From CAYQTL01 sp964420405 (lineage in GTDB: Bacteria; Acidobacteriota; Thermoanaerobaculia; Thermoanaerobaculales; Sulfomarinibacteraceae), in NCBI GenBank assembly GCA_964420405.1, contig CAYQTL010000104.1, positions 1 to 11,690 of the forward strand: a stretch of 11,690 nucleotides of DNA, given 5' to 3'. This document shows, one piece after another, positions 1 to 6,378 of this stretch (the stretch's first letter is position 1; each line of letters starts with the position of its first letter). The position numbers and the translations under genes were made by a program. The notes below the pieces were generated by a model. It was not told the origin of the DNA. It saw only the letters and a program-made list of their open reading frames with translations, and ran no database searches.

Positions 1-78
1 CGTCCGAACCCTGTGCACCGATCCGCGGCAGCCCGCACCGGCCTGCAAAGCCAGCACCAGCCGGACGCCGACGCTCCG
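1..78. repeat. decayed partial copy of the dispersed 115-bp repeat
   Basis: Bases 1-54 align without gaps to the interior of the intact copies further right, starting at 2852 in copy 1. They differ from copy 2 at only three positions. After a 2-bp insertion, bases 58-78 align to the right terminal arm with about 16 of 21 matches, so this arm has decayed. The left arm lies outside the window. The orientation is the same as the two intact copies, so repeat copies sit on both sides of the kinase gene. Confidence 0.8.
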
Positions 79-114
79 CGCCAGGGAGCTGGACCAGGGT
101 GGCGTGCGGTCGCC

Positions 115-2787
115 TCAGTCGGCGTGCTCCAGCAGCCCCTTCCATCCACTGAGCACGGTGTAGGCGAAGTGTTGCTCCTCGGCGGCGGCCTCCAGGACCA
201 GGAGCCGATCGCCGGCGGCGGGGGCGCCGTAGCCCGGCCAGCGGGTGTCCGGGTTGGTGGAGCGGACCACCGTCCACGGCGTTCCGACCTTCGGCGCGCG
301 CCCGGACAGATCCACGGGCGCGGTCACCAGACTGCTCTCCGCCTCGATCCAGGCCAGCCTTTCGCGTCCGACCCACTGCGGCAACCGGCCGCCGGCGGGC
401 GACACCCTCCAGCGTCGACCGGGCTCGGGGAAGGTGGTGAGGTAGATCTCGGTGTCGCCGGACTCGTCCGACACGAACGCCAGCCATCGCCCGTCGGGGG
501 AGATCGCCGGCGAGTCCTGGATGAACGGCCCGTCGAGGATCCACCGGGGCTCGCCTCCACCGTCGGCGGGGACGACCGCGATATCACTGTCGACGGAGTC
601 GTCGTCGGTTGCGGCGGCAAGCCAGCGGCCGTCCGGCGATACGCTATACACCATCAGGTTCCAGTCGCCGACGGGTTCGACCGCTCCGGTGTCGAGGAGG
701 TAGCGGTACGGCCGGTACCTCCCGGTGCGCTCGGAGGAGAAGTAGAGCGTCCTCCCGTCGGGGGCCCAGACCGGGCCGATGTCCTCTCCCGGCGCGGAGG
801 TGATGCGGGTGCGGAGCCCGGTGGCGACGTCGATGAGCCACAGGTCCTGGGTGCCGGCGACCTCGTCTCCTGAAGGTACCGCGGCGACCGTCCCGTCCGG
901 CGAGATCGAGGCCGACAGCATGGACTCGGGCTCGCCGACCGCGCCGAGGTCGCTCCCGTCGAGCCCACGCCACCGCAGCTGCCGCAAGGAGAAGACGCGG
1001 CCGGAAAGGGACACCACCAGGTCCTCGCTGGCCGTGAAGACGGCTCTCGCGGCGCCCGAGAGCAGGGTGATGTCGGGCACCAGGCGGGCCGCCGGCTCGC
1101 CGACCGTGAGCCCGTCGGGATCGAACGGGCGCACGACCAACGACGTGGAGTCCACCAGGAAAAGGTACCGGCCGACCGGCAGAGCGGCAGCGGGCGACTC
1201 GAGCAGCACGCCGTCGACGCTGCCGTCGAGCGAACCGATGCGGATCTCCCGCCGTCTCCGGTCGGTGGCGGACCGGGCGAGGTAGAGGAACCGGTTGCCG
1301 TCCGGAAGGAACTCGGGGTGGCGGTGGGAGTTGAAGCCCTCGCCGAGGATCGTCAGCTGGACCGGATCGCCGCCTTCGGCCGACACCCGGAAGAGGGGGT
1401 CGGTGGCGTCGGGAGTGAACACGATCACACCGTCGCGGTTCCAGGCGCCGCCCTTGCCGTTGCGCGAGGGGCAGATGCGGCGGATGGCGCCGTCGGCGAG
1501 GTCGATCCGGCACAGGTGGCGGTCGTCGCGGTCGACGTAGCCGAGCGACCGACCGTCGGGCGACCAGAAGGGGTACTGGGCACCGTCGGTCCCGGGAAGG
1601 GGGCGGGCCTCGGTGTCGGCGAGGTCACGGATCCAGAGGCGGACCCGGCCTCCCTCCTCCAGCACCGCGAACGCGACGCGCGTGCCGTCGGGTGAGAGGA
1701 CCGGCGGGCCGGGGTTGACGAGGCCGAGGTGGAAGCTGCCGCCCTTCGGAGGCATCAGGTCGGTGCGAATCGGACGGGGCGTCGGAGGCTCCGCGTCGTG
1801 GAAGACGAGCGCGGCGCTGAGCAGGAGCAGCGTGACGGCGAGTGCGGCCGCGACCACGGGGAGGATGAGCGACCTGCGGCGCGGTGACGCGGCGGGCGCG
1901 GGGGGCGGGGGGTCGCCCGTCGCGCTCTCGGCGTCCAGCAGCTCGAGCCGGGCGTCGCCGATCCACTGCAGGCGCCGCCGGAGATCGCGCTCGAGGCAGC
2001 GGGCGAGGAGGCGCCGTACCGGAATCGGGGTGTGCGGCGGCAGGGCGTCGAGGTCCGGCTCGACCGTCAGCACCGCCGCGAGGACGTCGGTGACGGTCTC
2101 GCCCCGGAACAGCTGGCGCCCGGTGAGCATCTCGAACAGCACGACGCCGAACGCCCAGACGTCGGCGCGGCGGTCGATCCGCTTGCCCCGCGCCTGCTCC
2201 GGCGCCATGTAGGCGGCCGTGCCCAGGATGACCCCGTCCGCGGTGGCGCGGTGGGTGAGGGTGGGGGAGACGGTCGGGTCCGAGTCCCCCTCTCCGGCGG
2301 ACCACGCCTTCGCGAGGCCGAAGTCGAGGACCTTGACGGTGCCGTCCGGCCGGACGCGGACGTTGGCGGGCTTGAGATCGCGGTGGATGATGCCGGCCTC
2401 GTGGGCGGCCTCGAGGGCGTCGGCGATCTGACGCGCGAGGCCGATCACCTCCGAGAGGGGCAGCGGGCCCCGGGCGAGCAGCTGGTCGAGACCTTCGCCC
2501 TCGACCAACTCCATCACCAGGACGTGCTGTCCGTCGAGGTGCTCGAGGCCGTAGAGGGTTGCGATGTTGGGGTGGTTGAGGCTCGCCAGCAGCCGTGCCT
2601 CGCGCTCGAACCGCTGGTGGCGGTCGGGATCGCCGGCGAAGTCGGCCGGCAGCAGCTTGAGCGCGACCTCGCGGCCGAGCCGCCCGTCCTCGGCGCGCCA
2701 CACCTCTCCCATCCCACCGCGGCCGAGAAGACCCCGGATGGCGAAGGGACCGACGACCGCACCCACCTCGAACGCTCGTGTGCTCAT
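115..2787 (-). CDS. membrane-anchored Ser/Thr protein kinase with C-terminal PD40/TolB-like beta-propeller
   Basis: This 890-residue protein is a Hanks-type kinase followed by an extracytoplasmic sensor. In the kinase domain (about 13-285) I see the glycine loop LGRGGMGEV (21-29), VALK with Lys44, a probable helix-C Glu63, HRDLKPAN (His135, Asp137, Asn142), DFG (155-157) and APE (195-197). All catalytic residues are present, so it should be active. A Pro/Arg-rich linker precedes one hydrophobic helix (about 307-329). The rest (about 340-890) is a WD40-like propeller, with xPDG blade motifs near 365, 409, 494, 629, 675, 717 and 763. I chose the ATG at 2787 because the kinase domain begins just after it. 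The open frame continues 34 codons upstream, but part of that extension is translated repeat sequence. The substrate and ligand are unknown. It is a single gene with no same-strand partner close by. Confidence 0.93.
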   Translation of the reverse strand: MSTRAFEVGAVVGPFAIRGLLGRGGMGEVWRAEDGRLGREVALKLLPADFAGDPDRHQRFEREARLLASLNHPNIATLYGLEHLDGQHVLVMELVEGEGLDQLLARGPLPLSEVIGLARQIADALEAAHEAGIIHRDLKPANVRVRPDGTVKVLDFGLAKAWSAGEGDSDPTVSPTLTHRATADGVILGTAAYMAPEQARGKRIDRRADVWAFGVVLFEMLTGRQLFRGETVTDVLAAVLTVEPDLDALPPHTPIPVRRLLARCLERDLRRRLQWIGDARLELLDAESATGDPPPPAPAASPRRRSLILPVVAAALAVTLLLLSAALVFHDAEPPTPRPIRTDLMPPKGGSFHLGLVNPGPPVLSPDGTRVAFAVLEEGGRVRLWIRDLADTEARPLPGTDGAQYPFWSPDGRSLGYVDRDDRHLCRIDLADGAIRRICPSRNGKGGAWNRDGVIVFTPDATDPLFRVSAEGGDPVQLTILGEGFNSHRHPEFLPDGNRFLYLARSATDRRRREIRIGSLDGSVDGVLLESPAAALPVGRYLFLVDSTSLVVRPFDPDGLTVGEPAARLVPDITLLSGAARAVFTASEDLVVSLSGRVFSLRQLRWRGLDGSDLGAVGEPESMLSASISPDGTVAAVPSGDEVAGTQDLWLIDVATGLRTRITSAPGEDIGPVWAPDGRTLYFSSERTGRYRPYRYLLDTGAVEPVGDWNLMVYSVSPDGRWLAAATDDDSVDSDIAVVPADGGGEPRWILDGPFIQDSPAISPDGRWLAFVSDESGDTEIYLTTFPEPGRRWRVSPAGGRLPQWVGRERLAWIEAESSLVTAPVDLSGRAPKVGTPWTVVRSTNPDTRWPGYGAPAAGDRLLVLEAAAEEQHFAYTVLSGWKGLLEHAD

Positions 2788-2798
2788 GATGGACAGAG

Positions 2799-2804
2799 AG
2801 TGTA
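2799..2804 (-). promoter_or_regulatory. possible -10 hexamer for the kinase gene
   Basis: TACACT on the minus strand ends 11 nt before the ATG at 2787. No convincing -35 box is seen; the sequence 17 nt further upstream runs into the repeat. There is no Shine-Dalgarno-like purine run in those 11 nt, so if this is the promoter the leader would be only a few bases long. This is a weak call. Confidence 0.25.
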
Positions 2805-2821
2805 TCGCAGTCTCAGGCGCA

Positions 2822-2936
2822 CGTAGCGCCGGCTTCCAGCCGGCAGGCAGACCTCCGAGCCCTGCGCACCGATCCGCGGCAGCCCGCACCGGCCTGCGAA
2901 GCCAGCCAGCTGGAAGCTGGCGCTACGGAGCCAGCC
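2822..2936. repeat. dispersed 115-bp repeat, copy 1 (tandem pair)
   Basis: First of two head-to-tail units. The core 2822-2927 (106 bp) is bounded by 19-bp terminal inverted repeats. The left end reads cgtagcgccggcttccagc, and the right end (2909-2927) is its reverse complement with one mismatch. A 9-bp tail (2928-2936) completes the unit. It differs from copy 2 at three positions. No open frame in it looks like a gene. It is probably a non-autonomous REP/MITE-like element, but no mobilising enzyme is in the window. Confidence 0.9.
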
Positions 2937-3051
2937 CGTAGCGCCGGCTTCCAGCCGGCAAGCAGACCTCCGAGCCCTGCGCACCGATCCGCGGCAGCCC
3001 GCACCGGCCTGCAAAGCCAGCCAGCTGGAAGCTGGCGCTACGGAGCCTGCC
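2937..3051. repeat. dispersed 115-bp repeat, copy 2 (tandem pair)
   Basis: Second head-to-tail unit, directly abutting copy 1. The 106-bp core 2937-3042 carries the same terminal inverted repeats, and the tail is 3043-3051. Just to its right (about 3049-3100) are further arm-like words such as ccggcttgacgctggcgtc and gggctggacgctgga, which look like remnants of related elements. Together with copy 1 and these remnants it fills most of the 387-bp gap between the kinase and the MAPEG gene. Confidence 0.9.
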
Positions 3052-3174
3052 GGCTTGACGCTGGCGTCGGAGGGGGCGTGTGGGCTGGACGCTGGATCTC
3101 CGGGCAGGCGTCTGAGAGCGAGACGTCCTGTCGAGCTCGTACACGGCCGGGGCGGCAGCGGGAGCGCCAGCCGA
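3052..3174. other. non-coding stretch downstream of the MAPEG gene
   Basis: Repeat-arm remnants occupy roughly the first 50 bases. The remainder shows no credible gene, no strong hairpin with a T-run for the MAPEG transcript, and no promoter I would defend. Confidence 0.5.
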
Positions 3175-3606
3175 TCACCCGGCGGCCGACAGCCCGACCA
3201 CGACCACCAGCGCGATCATCGCCAGCCACTGGACGTTGAACAGCATCGACCGCCAGACGACGACGGCGTTGGTCTGCTCGAACGCCACGTGGACGACGGT
3301 GTGGGGAATGCGCGCGCAGATCACCAGCAGGCACAGCACGTCGACGGCGGTGCCCGAGATGCCTGCAAACGTGAGCACCGCCACGATCGAGGCGAAGACG
3401 GGCAGGTTCTCGACGCAGTTCGCGTGCGCCCGCATGCCACGCCGGTGGAGGTCCGGCCCTTCCACCTTGTACTCGGCGAAGTCCTGGAACCTGGCGCGTC
3501 CCGCGAGGATGCGGCTCCAGCGCGAGATGCCGACGCCGGTCCCGAGCGTCAGCAAGGTCCAGCCTGCGAACGCCAACAGGGTCCACAGTGGGAGCGTCAT
3601 GCTCAT
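3175..3606 (-). CDS. MAPEG-family integral membrane protein
   Basis: The 143-residue protein has about four hydrophobic segments (near 6-27, 69-85, 87-101 and 121-141). Between the first and second is the motif RGMRAHANCVENLPVF (Arg59, Asn63, Glu66, Pro69). That motif, the length and the helix pattern match MAPEG proteins (membrane-associated proteins in eicosanoid and glutathione metabolism). A following R-x2-H pair (Arg99, His102) also fits. Eukaryotic relatives are glutathione transferases or peroxidases in the membrane; the substrate of bacterial members is mostly unknown, and no enzyme activity is claimed here. The start at 3606 is supported by AGGAGG 8 nt upstream. A second in-frame ATG at 3600 is possible but sits further from the ribosome site. 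The frame stays open 72 codons further upstream, but that stretch is low-complexity and unlike the family. It lies 272 nt behind the FAD oxidoreductase gene, with a hairpin between, so it is probably transcribed separately. Confidence 0.85.
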   Translation of the reverse strand: MSMTLPLWTLLAFAGWTLLTLGTGVGISRWSRILAGRARFQDFAEYKVEGPDLHRRGMRAHANCVENLPVFASIVAVLTFAGISGTAVDVLCLLVICARIPHTVVHVAFEQTNAVVVWRSMLFNVQWLAMIALVVVVGLSAAG

Positions 3607-3614
3607 CGTGGGAT

Positions 3615-3620
3615 CCTCCT
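3615..3620 (-). promoter_or_regulatory. ribosome binding site of the MAPEG gene
   Basis: A perfect AGGAGG on the minus strand, separated by 8 nt from the ATG at 3606. It decides the start against the much longer open frame that reaches 3822. Confidence 0.8.
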
Positions 3621-3828
3621 CTCCTGACGACCGGCGATCGCGGCGCCGGGTGTCTCCGCCGTCTCCCGTTCTACGTGAGCCTGCTCGAGACTCCGCCTCG
3701 GCGGGGGGACCGGCGGACCGATCGCGTGCCGTCAGCGACTCAGCCGGCACCCGGGCCCCGGAGGCCAGAGCTCCTGTTCGGGTCGTCTCCCGTGACGGGC
3801 GGGGCACGGTGCCAGACGCCAACGGCCC
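3621..3828. other. upstream region of the MAPEG gene
   Basis: About 208 bases with no credible gene. A TAGAAC-like -10 on the minus strand (complement of 3668-3673) lacks a matching -35 box, so I do not call a promoter. The MAPEG promoter should lie here if the hairpin at 3829-3855 ends the preceding transcript. Confidence 0.35.
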
Positions 3829-3855
3829 AGGCCCGGGTGTGCATCACCCGGGCCT
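3829..3855 (-). terminator. GC-rich hairpin downstream of the FAD oxidoreductase gene
   Basis: A perfect 11-bp stem, AGGCCCGGGTG paired with CACCCGGGCCT, encloses a 5-nt loop (3840-3844). It starts 23 nt after the stop codon of the minus-strand gene ending at 3879. No T-run follows on the minus strand, so it is not a textbook intrinsic terminator. In a GC-rich genome such stems often act as terminators or 3'-end stabilisers. It probably separates the oxidoreductase transcript from the MAPEG gene. Confidence 0.6.
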
Positions 3856-3878
3856 GCACCGGTGTCGCGATGGGTGCC

Positions 3879-5294
3879 CTACGCGGTCGTCGCCGGCGGG
3901 ATGTTCTGGTTGACCCGGAAGCGGTTGTCCGGATCGTAGCGGCCCTTGACCTCCCGCAGGCGCTCGTGGTTCTGGCGGTAGGTCGCCTTCACGCGCTCGT
4001 CGCCCTCCTCCATCATGAAGTTGACGTAGGCGCCGCCCGAGGTGTGCGGGTGCAGGTCGCTCCAGTAGTCGCGGGCCCACCTCGTGATCGCGTCCCGGTT
4101 CGCGGGATCGGGATCCACCCCCGCGATCACCATCGACCAGGTCGCGTCGCGGTGGGCGAATGCCGTGGCGTCCTCCTCCACCTGCCGGGGAGCGCCGTCG
4201 ATCGGGTACAGGTGCATCGTGGAGTGGGGGGTCGGCAGCCTCGCAGCGTGCTCGAGATGGACCTGGACGGCGTCGTCGCCGATCTCCCGCACGAAGTCGC
4301 CTTTCCAGTACCACTCGAGGCCCGGCGGGTAGAGGCCGTCGAACGCACCCTGGATCGCGGGATACGGCAGCTCGCCGACGTGGGACCAGGAGGGGTCCGG
4401 CAGCGCCCCGACCGCCTCACGGATGCGGTCGGCGCCGTGCTGCGTGTCGGTCGAGCACCACATCACCGACGGAACGCGCTGCAGGTGCAGCCTCTCGGGA
4501 AACGGCTCCGTCGGCGGCACCATCATGAAGCCGAAGAACCCGTAGATGTCCTCGGGGGCGTGCGGCAGCCAGTCGCGGTACCAGCGCAGGATCTCCTCGG
4601 CGTCCTCCATCGACCACATCATCGGTCCGCCGTGGACGGTGGCCACGGGATGGGTCCGGAACAGGAACGAGGTGACGACGCCGAAGTTGCCGCCGCCCCC
4701 GCGCAGGGCCCAGAAGAGATCCTCGTGACGTTCGGGCGAAGCGGTGACCAGGGAGCCGTCGGCCAGCACGACGTCGGCCTCGAGAAGGCTGTCGATCGTC
4801 AGGCCGTAACGACGCGTGAGGTAGCCGTGACCACCGCCGAGCGTGAGGCCGGCGACGCCGGTCGTGCCGATGATGCCGCTCGGAACCGCCCGACCGACGG
4901 CGTGGGTGGCGTGGTCGACGTCGCCCCACACGCAGCCGGCCTCGACGCGGACGGTGTCACCGCGGGGATCGACACGGATCCCCCGCATCCGGGACAGATC
5001 GATGGTCAGACCACCGTCGCACAGGGCGAGACCGGCCCCGTTGTGGCCGCCGCCCCGGATCGACGTGAGCAGGTCGTGGTCGCGGGCGAAGCGCACCGAC
5101 GACAGGACGTCGGCGACGTTCGCGCACGACGCGATCAGCGCCGGCTCGTGGTCGATCATGGCGTTGTAGATCGGGCGGCAGTCGGAGTAGGCCGGGTCCC
5201 CGCGCGTCGTGAGGTCGCCGCGAAACGCGGGCTTCAGCGCCTCGAGGGCGCGCTCGGTGTCGATCGTGCCGCCGTGCAGGGTCGCGATGTTCAT
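3879..5294 (-). CDS. FAD-dependent oxidoreductase, berberine bridge enzyme-like (PCMH-type FAD domain plus BBE domain)
   Basis: This 471-residue flavoprotein has the FAD-binding domain at about 40-215. It includes RGGGHN (80-85), whose His84 is the expected covalent 8-alpha-histidyl FAD attachment, then a TGVAGLTLGGGHGYLTRRYG stretch (145-164) and LRGGGGNFGVV (198-207). The C-terminus (about 422-467) is a typical BBE domain with YVN, RL..VK..YDP.N.FR.NQNI. The Cys that forms the second flavin bond in bicovalent family members is replaced by Ile (about 142), so attachment through His84 alone is predicted. Members oxidise alcohols, sugars or polyketide/alkaloid-like compounds with O2; the substrate here is unknown. 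Without a signal peptide it is probably cytoplasmic. The ATG at 5294 is chosen because AAGGAG lies 5 nt upstream; the 36-codon open extension has no ribosome site. It is transcribed divergently from an HxlR-type regulator that likely controls it. Confidence 0.93.
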   Translation of the reverse strand: MNIATLHGGTIDTERALEALKPAFRGDLTTRGDPAYSDCRPIYNAMIDHEPALIASCANVADVLSSVRFARDHDLLTSIRGGGHNGAGLALCDGGLTIDLSRMRGIRVDPRGDTVRVEAGCVWGDVDHATHAVGRAVPSGIIGTTGVAGLTLGGGHGYLTRRYGLTIDSLLEADVVLADGSLVTASPERHEDLFWALRGGGGNFGVVTSFLFRTHPVATVHGGPMMWSMEDAEEILRWYRDWLPHAPEDIYGFFGFMMVPPTEPFPERLHLQRVPSVMWCSTDTQHGADRIREAVGALPDPSWSHVGELPYPAIQGAFDGLYPPGLEWYWKGDFVREIGDDAVQVHLEHAARLPTPHSTMHLYPIDGAPRQVEEDATAFAHRDATWSMVIAGVDPDPANRDAITRWARDYWSDLHPHTSGGAYVNFMMEEGDERVKATYRQNHERLREVKGRYDPDNRFRVNQNIPPATTA

Positions 5295-5299
5295 GGCTT

Positions 5300-5305
5300 C
5301 TCCTT
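5300..5305 (-). promoter_or_regulatory. ribosome binding site of the FAD oxidoreductase gene
   Basis: AAGGAG on the minus strand, 5 nt before the ATG at 5294. It fixes the start against the longer open frame that extends to 5402 through the intergenic palindrome. Confidence 0.75.
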
Positions 5306-5341
5306 CTCTCGGGGGCGACGCCCCGCGGTCATGGGTCCGAT

Positions 5342-5372
5342 GTACAGCGAACGAGACTCGTTGTCTGTGTAC
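5342..5372. promoter_or_regulatory. nested palindrome, candidate operator between oxidoreductase and HxlR regulator
   Basis: An inner perfect inverted repeat AACGAG-A-CTCGTT (5350-5362) sits inside an outer inverted repeat GTACA (5342-5346) and TGTAC (5368-5372). The outer arms are offset by 3 and 5 nt from the inner ones. It lies 47 nt upstream of the oxidoreductase ATG and about 100 nt upstream of the regulator's GTG. HxlR-family dimers bind dyad-symmetric sites in the promoter of their own or a divergent gene, so this is the best operator candidate. Binding is inferred, not shown. Confidence 0.5.
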
Positions 5373-5460
5373 GAAGATGGGGGCTGCCGGTCGGAGGTTC
5401 AAGTTCGAGATCTGTAGCTCTTTGGGGTCATCCCCGGGTGTGTGGGTGTCGACCCTGCTG

Positions 5461-5466
5461 TAGCGT
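5461..5466 (+). promoter_or_regulatory. possible -10 hexamer of the HxlR regulator gene (leaderless?)
   Basis: TAGCGT ends 6 nt before the GTG at 5473, and no good Shine-Dalgarno sequence is present. This is the geometry expected of a leaderless transcript. No clear -35 box is visible, and the hexamer is only a fair match, so confidence is low. Confidence 0.3.
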
Positions 5467-5472
5467 GGGATC

Positions 5473-6156
5473 GTGGCTCGATCCAGGAGATACGGTCAGT
5501 TCTGCCCGGTGGCGCGTGCCGCCGAGCTGTTCGCCGAGCGGTGGACGCCGCTGGTGCTGCGCGAGCTGATGGCGGGAAGCACCCGGTTCAACGACCTGCG
5601 GCGCGGTGTGCCGCTCATGTCGCCGTCGCTGCTGTCGGCGAGGCTGAAGACGCTGCAGCGGCACGGATTGGTCACGAAGCACGAGGACGGCTCCGGAGCT
5701 CCGGAGTACCGGCTGACCCCGGCGGGTGCGGCGCTGCGGCCGGTGATCGAGCACCTCGGGATCTGGGGACAGCAGTGGCTGCGCTCACGACTCGACGAGG
5801 ACGAGCTCGACGTGGGCCTGCTGATGTGGGACCTCAGACGGCGCGTCGACCGCGACGCCCTGCCCGAGCGGCGGGTGGTGGTCGGCTTCACCTACCACGA
5901 CGCCCCCCGCACCATGACCCGCTGGTGGGTCGTTCTCGACCCGGGCCACGTCGACCTGTGCCTGAAGGACTACGGCTTCGACGTCGACCTCGAGGTCGAG
6001 ACCGACGTCCGGACCATGACCCGCGTGTGGCTCGGACGGCTCGACATGGATGAGGCCCTGCGGCGGCGCCGCCTGCGCCTCGACGGCCCCCGCGACCTGT
6101 GCCGGCAGTTCCCCGGCTGGCTGCAGCTCAGCACCTTCGCCGCTGCGGCTCCGTGA
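5473..6156 (+). CDS. HxlR-family winged-helix transcriptional regulator with SCP2-like C-terminal domain
   Basis: The protein has 227 residues. Residues 8-100 form the HxlR DNA-binding domain: conserved Cys11 in FCPVARAAELF, then RWTPLVLRELMAG (23-35), FNDLRRGVPLMSPSLLSARL (39-58, the recognition-helix region) and LVTKHEDGSGAPEYRLTPAG (66-85, the wing). Residues about 130-223 resemble the SCP2-like lipid-binding domain found in longer HxlR regulators, including TRVWLGRLDMDEALRRRRLRLDG and the end FPGWLQLSTFA, which suggests control by a hydrophobic ligand. The Cys near the N-terminus is a possible redox switch, as in some family members. The GTG at 5473 is chosen because it leaves the usual short N-terminus before Cys11. 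It is divergent from the FAD oxidoreductase, with 178 nt between, and that gene is its probable target. The next same-strand gene is 222 nt away and is likely separate. Confidence 0.9.
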   Translation: MARSRRYGQFCPVARAAELFAERWTPLVLRELMAGSTRFNDLRRGVPLMSPSLLSARLKTLQRHGLVTKHEDGSGAPEYRLTPAGAALRPVIEHLGIWGQQWLRSRLDEDELDVGLLMWDLRRRVDRDALPERRVVVGFTYHDAPRTMTRWWVVLDPGHVDLCLKDYGFDVDLEVETDVRTMTRVWLGRLDMDEALRRRRLRLDGPRDLCRQFPGWLQLSTFAAAAP

Positions 6157-6365
6157 CCGTGGCCCGGTGGTCGGCAGACCGCAGCGGGGGCCGCCTGCGT
6201 CCCGCCTGGAACATCGGCTCCGGACGGTCCGTTGCGTGAGGACACGAACGACACCGACAGGCACGTCGACCATGACGGCGGTGGCGGGACGCGCGCATCC
6301 CGTGCGGCGATCCGAGATCAGGACCGCCCGTTCCGTCCCCGGATGTCCGCGACGACCGGCGTGCC
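6157..6365. other. intergenic stretch before the secreted-protein gene
   Basis: About 210 bases. A small CGGAC-G-GTCCG inverted repeat lies near 6220-6230, but nothing here is strong enough to call a promoter or terminator. The open frame of the downstream gene runs back to 6232, but that extension is hydrophilic, low-complexity and precedes an obvious signal peptide, so I treat it as non-coding. Confidence 0.45.
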
Positions 6366-6372
6366 GGGGAGG
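6366..6372 (+). promoter_or_regulatory. ribosome binding site of the secreted-protein gene
   Basis: GGGGAGG lies 6 nt before the ATG at 6379. It decides the start, which places a signal peptide at the N-terminus. Confidence 0.75.
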
Positions 6373-6378
6373 ACCACC

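Noticed and set aside
2822..3051. CRISPR array
   Set aside because: Only two adjoining 115-bp units exist, with no spacers between them and no cas genes.
2784..3144. Several small minus-strand open frames in the repeat region, with residues like SASFQLAGFAGRCGLPRIGAQGSEVCLPAGSR
   Set aside because: They are translations of the tandem 115-bp repeats in different frames, with no independent start signals.
3668..3673. TAGAAC as a -10 box for the MAPEG gene
   Set aside because: No -35 partner and only moderate similarity; chance matches are likely.
3588..5417. A 609-codon open frame on the plus strand opposite the FAD oxidoreductase
   Set aside because: It is a GC-rich antisense shadow: its composition is Arg/Val/Gly/Asp-rich without a fold pattern, while the minus-strand frame has clear family motifs and a ribosome site.
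5424..5435. GGGG-TCAT-CCCC hairpin upstream of the HxlR gene as an attenuator
   Set aside because: The 4-bp stem is too short to mean anything in a sequence this GC-rich.
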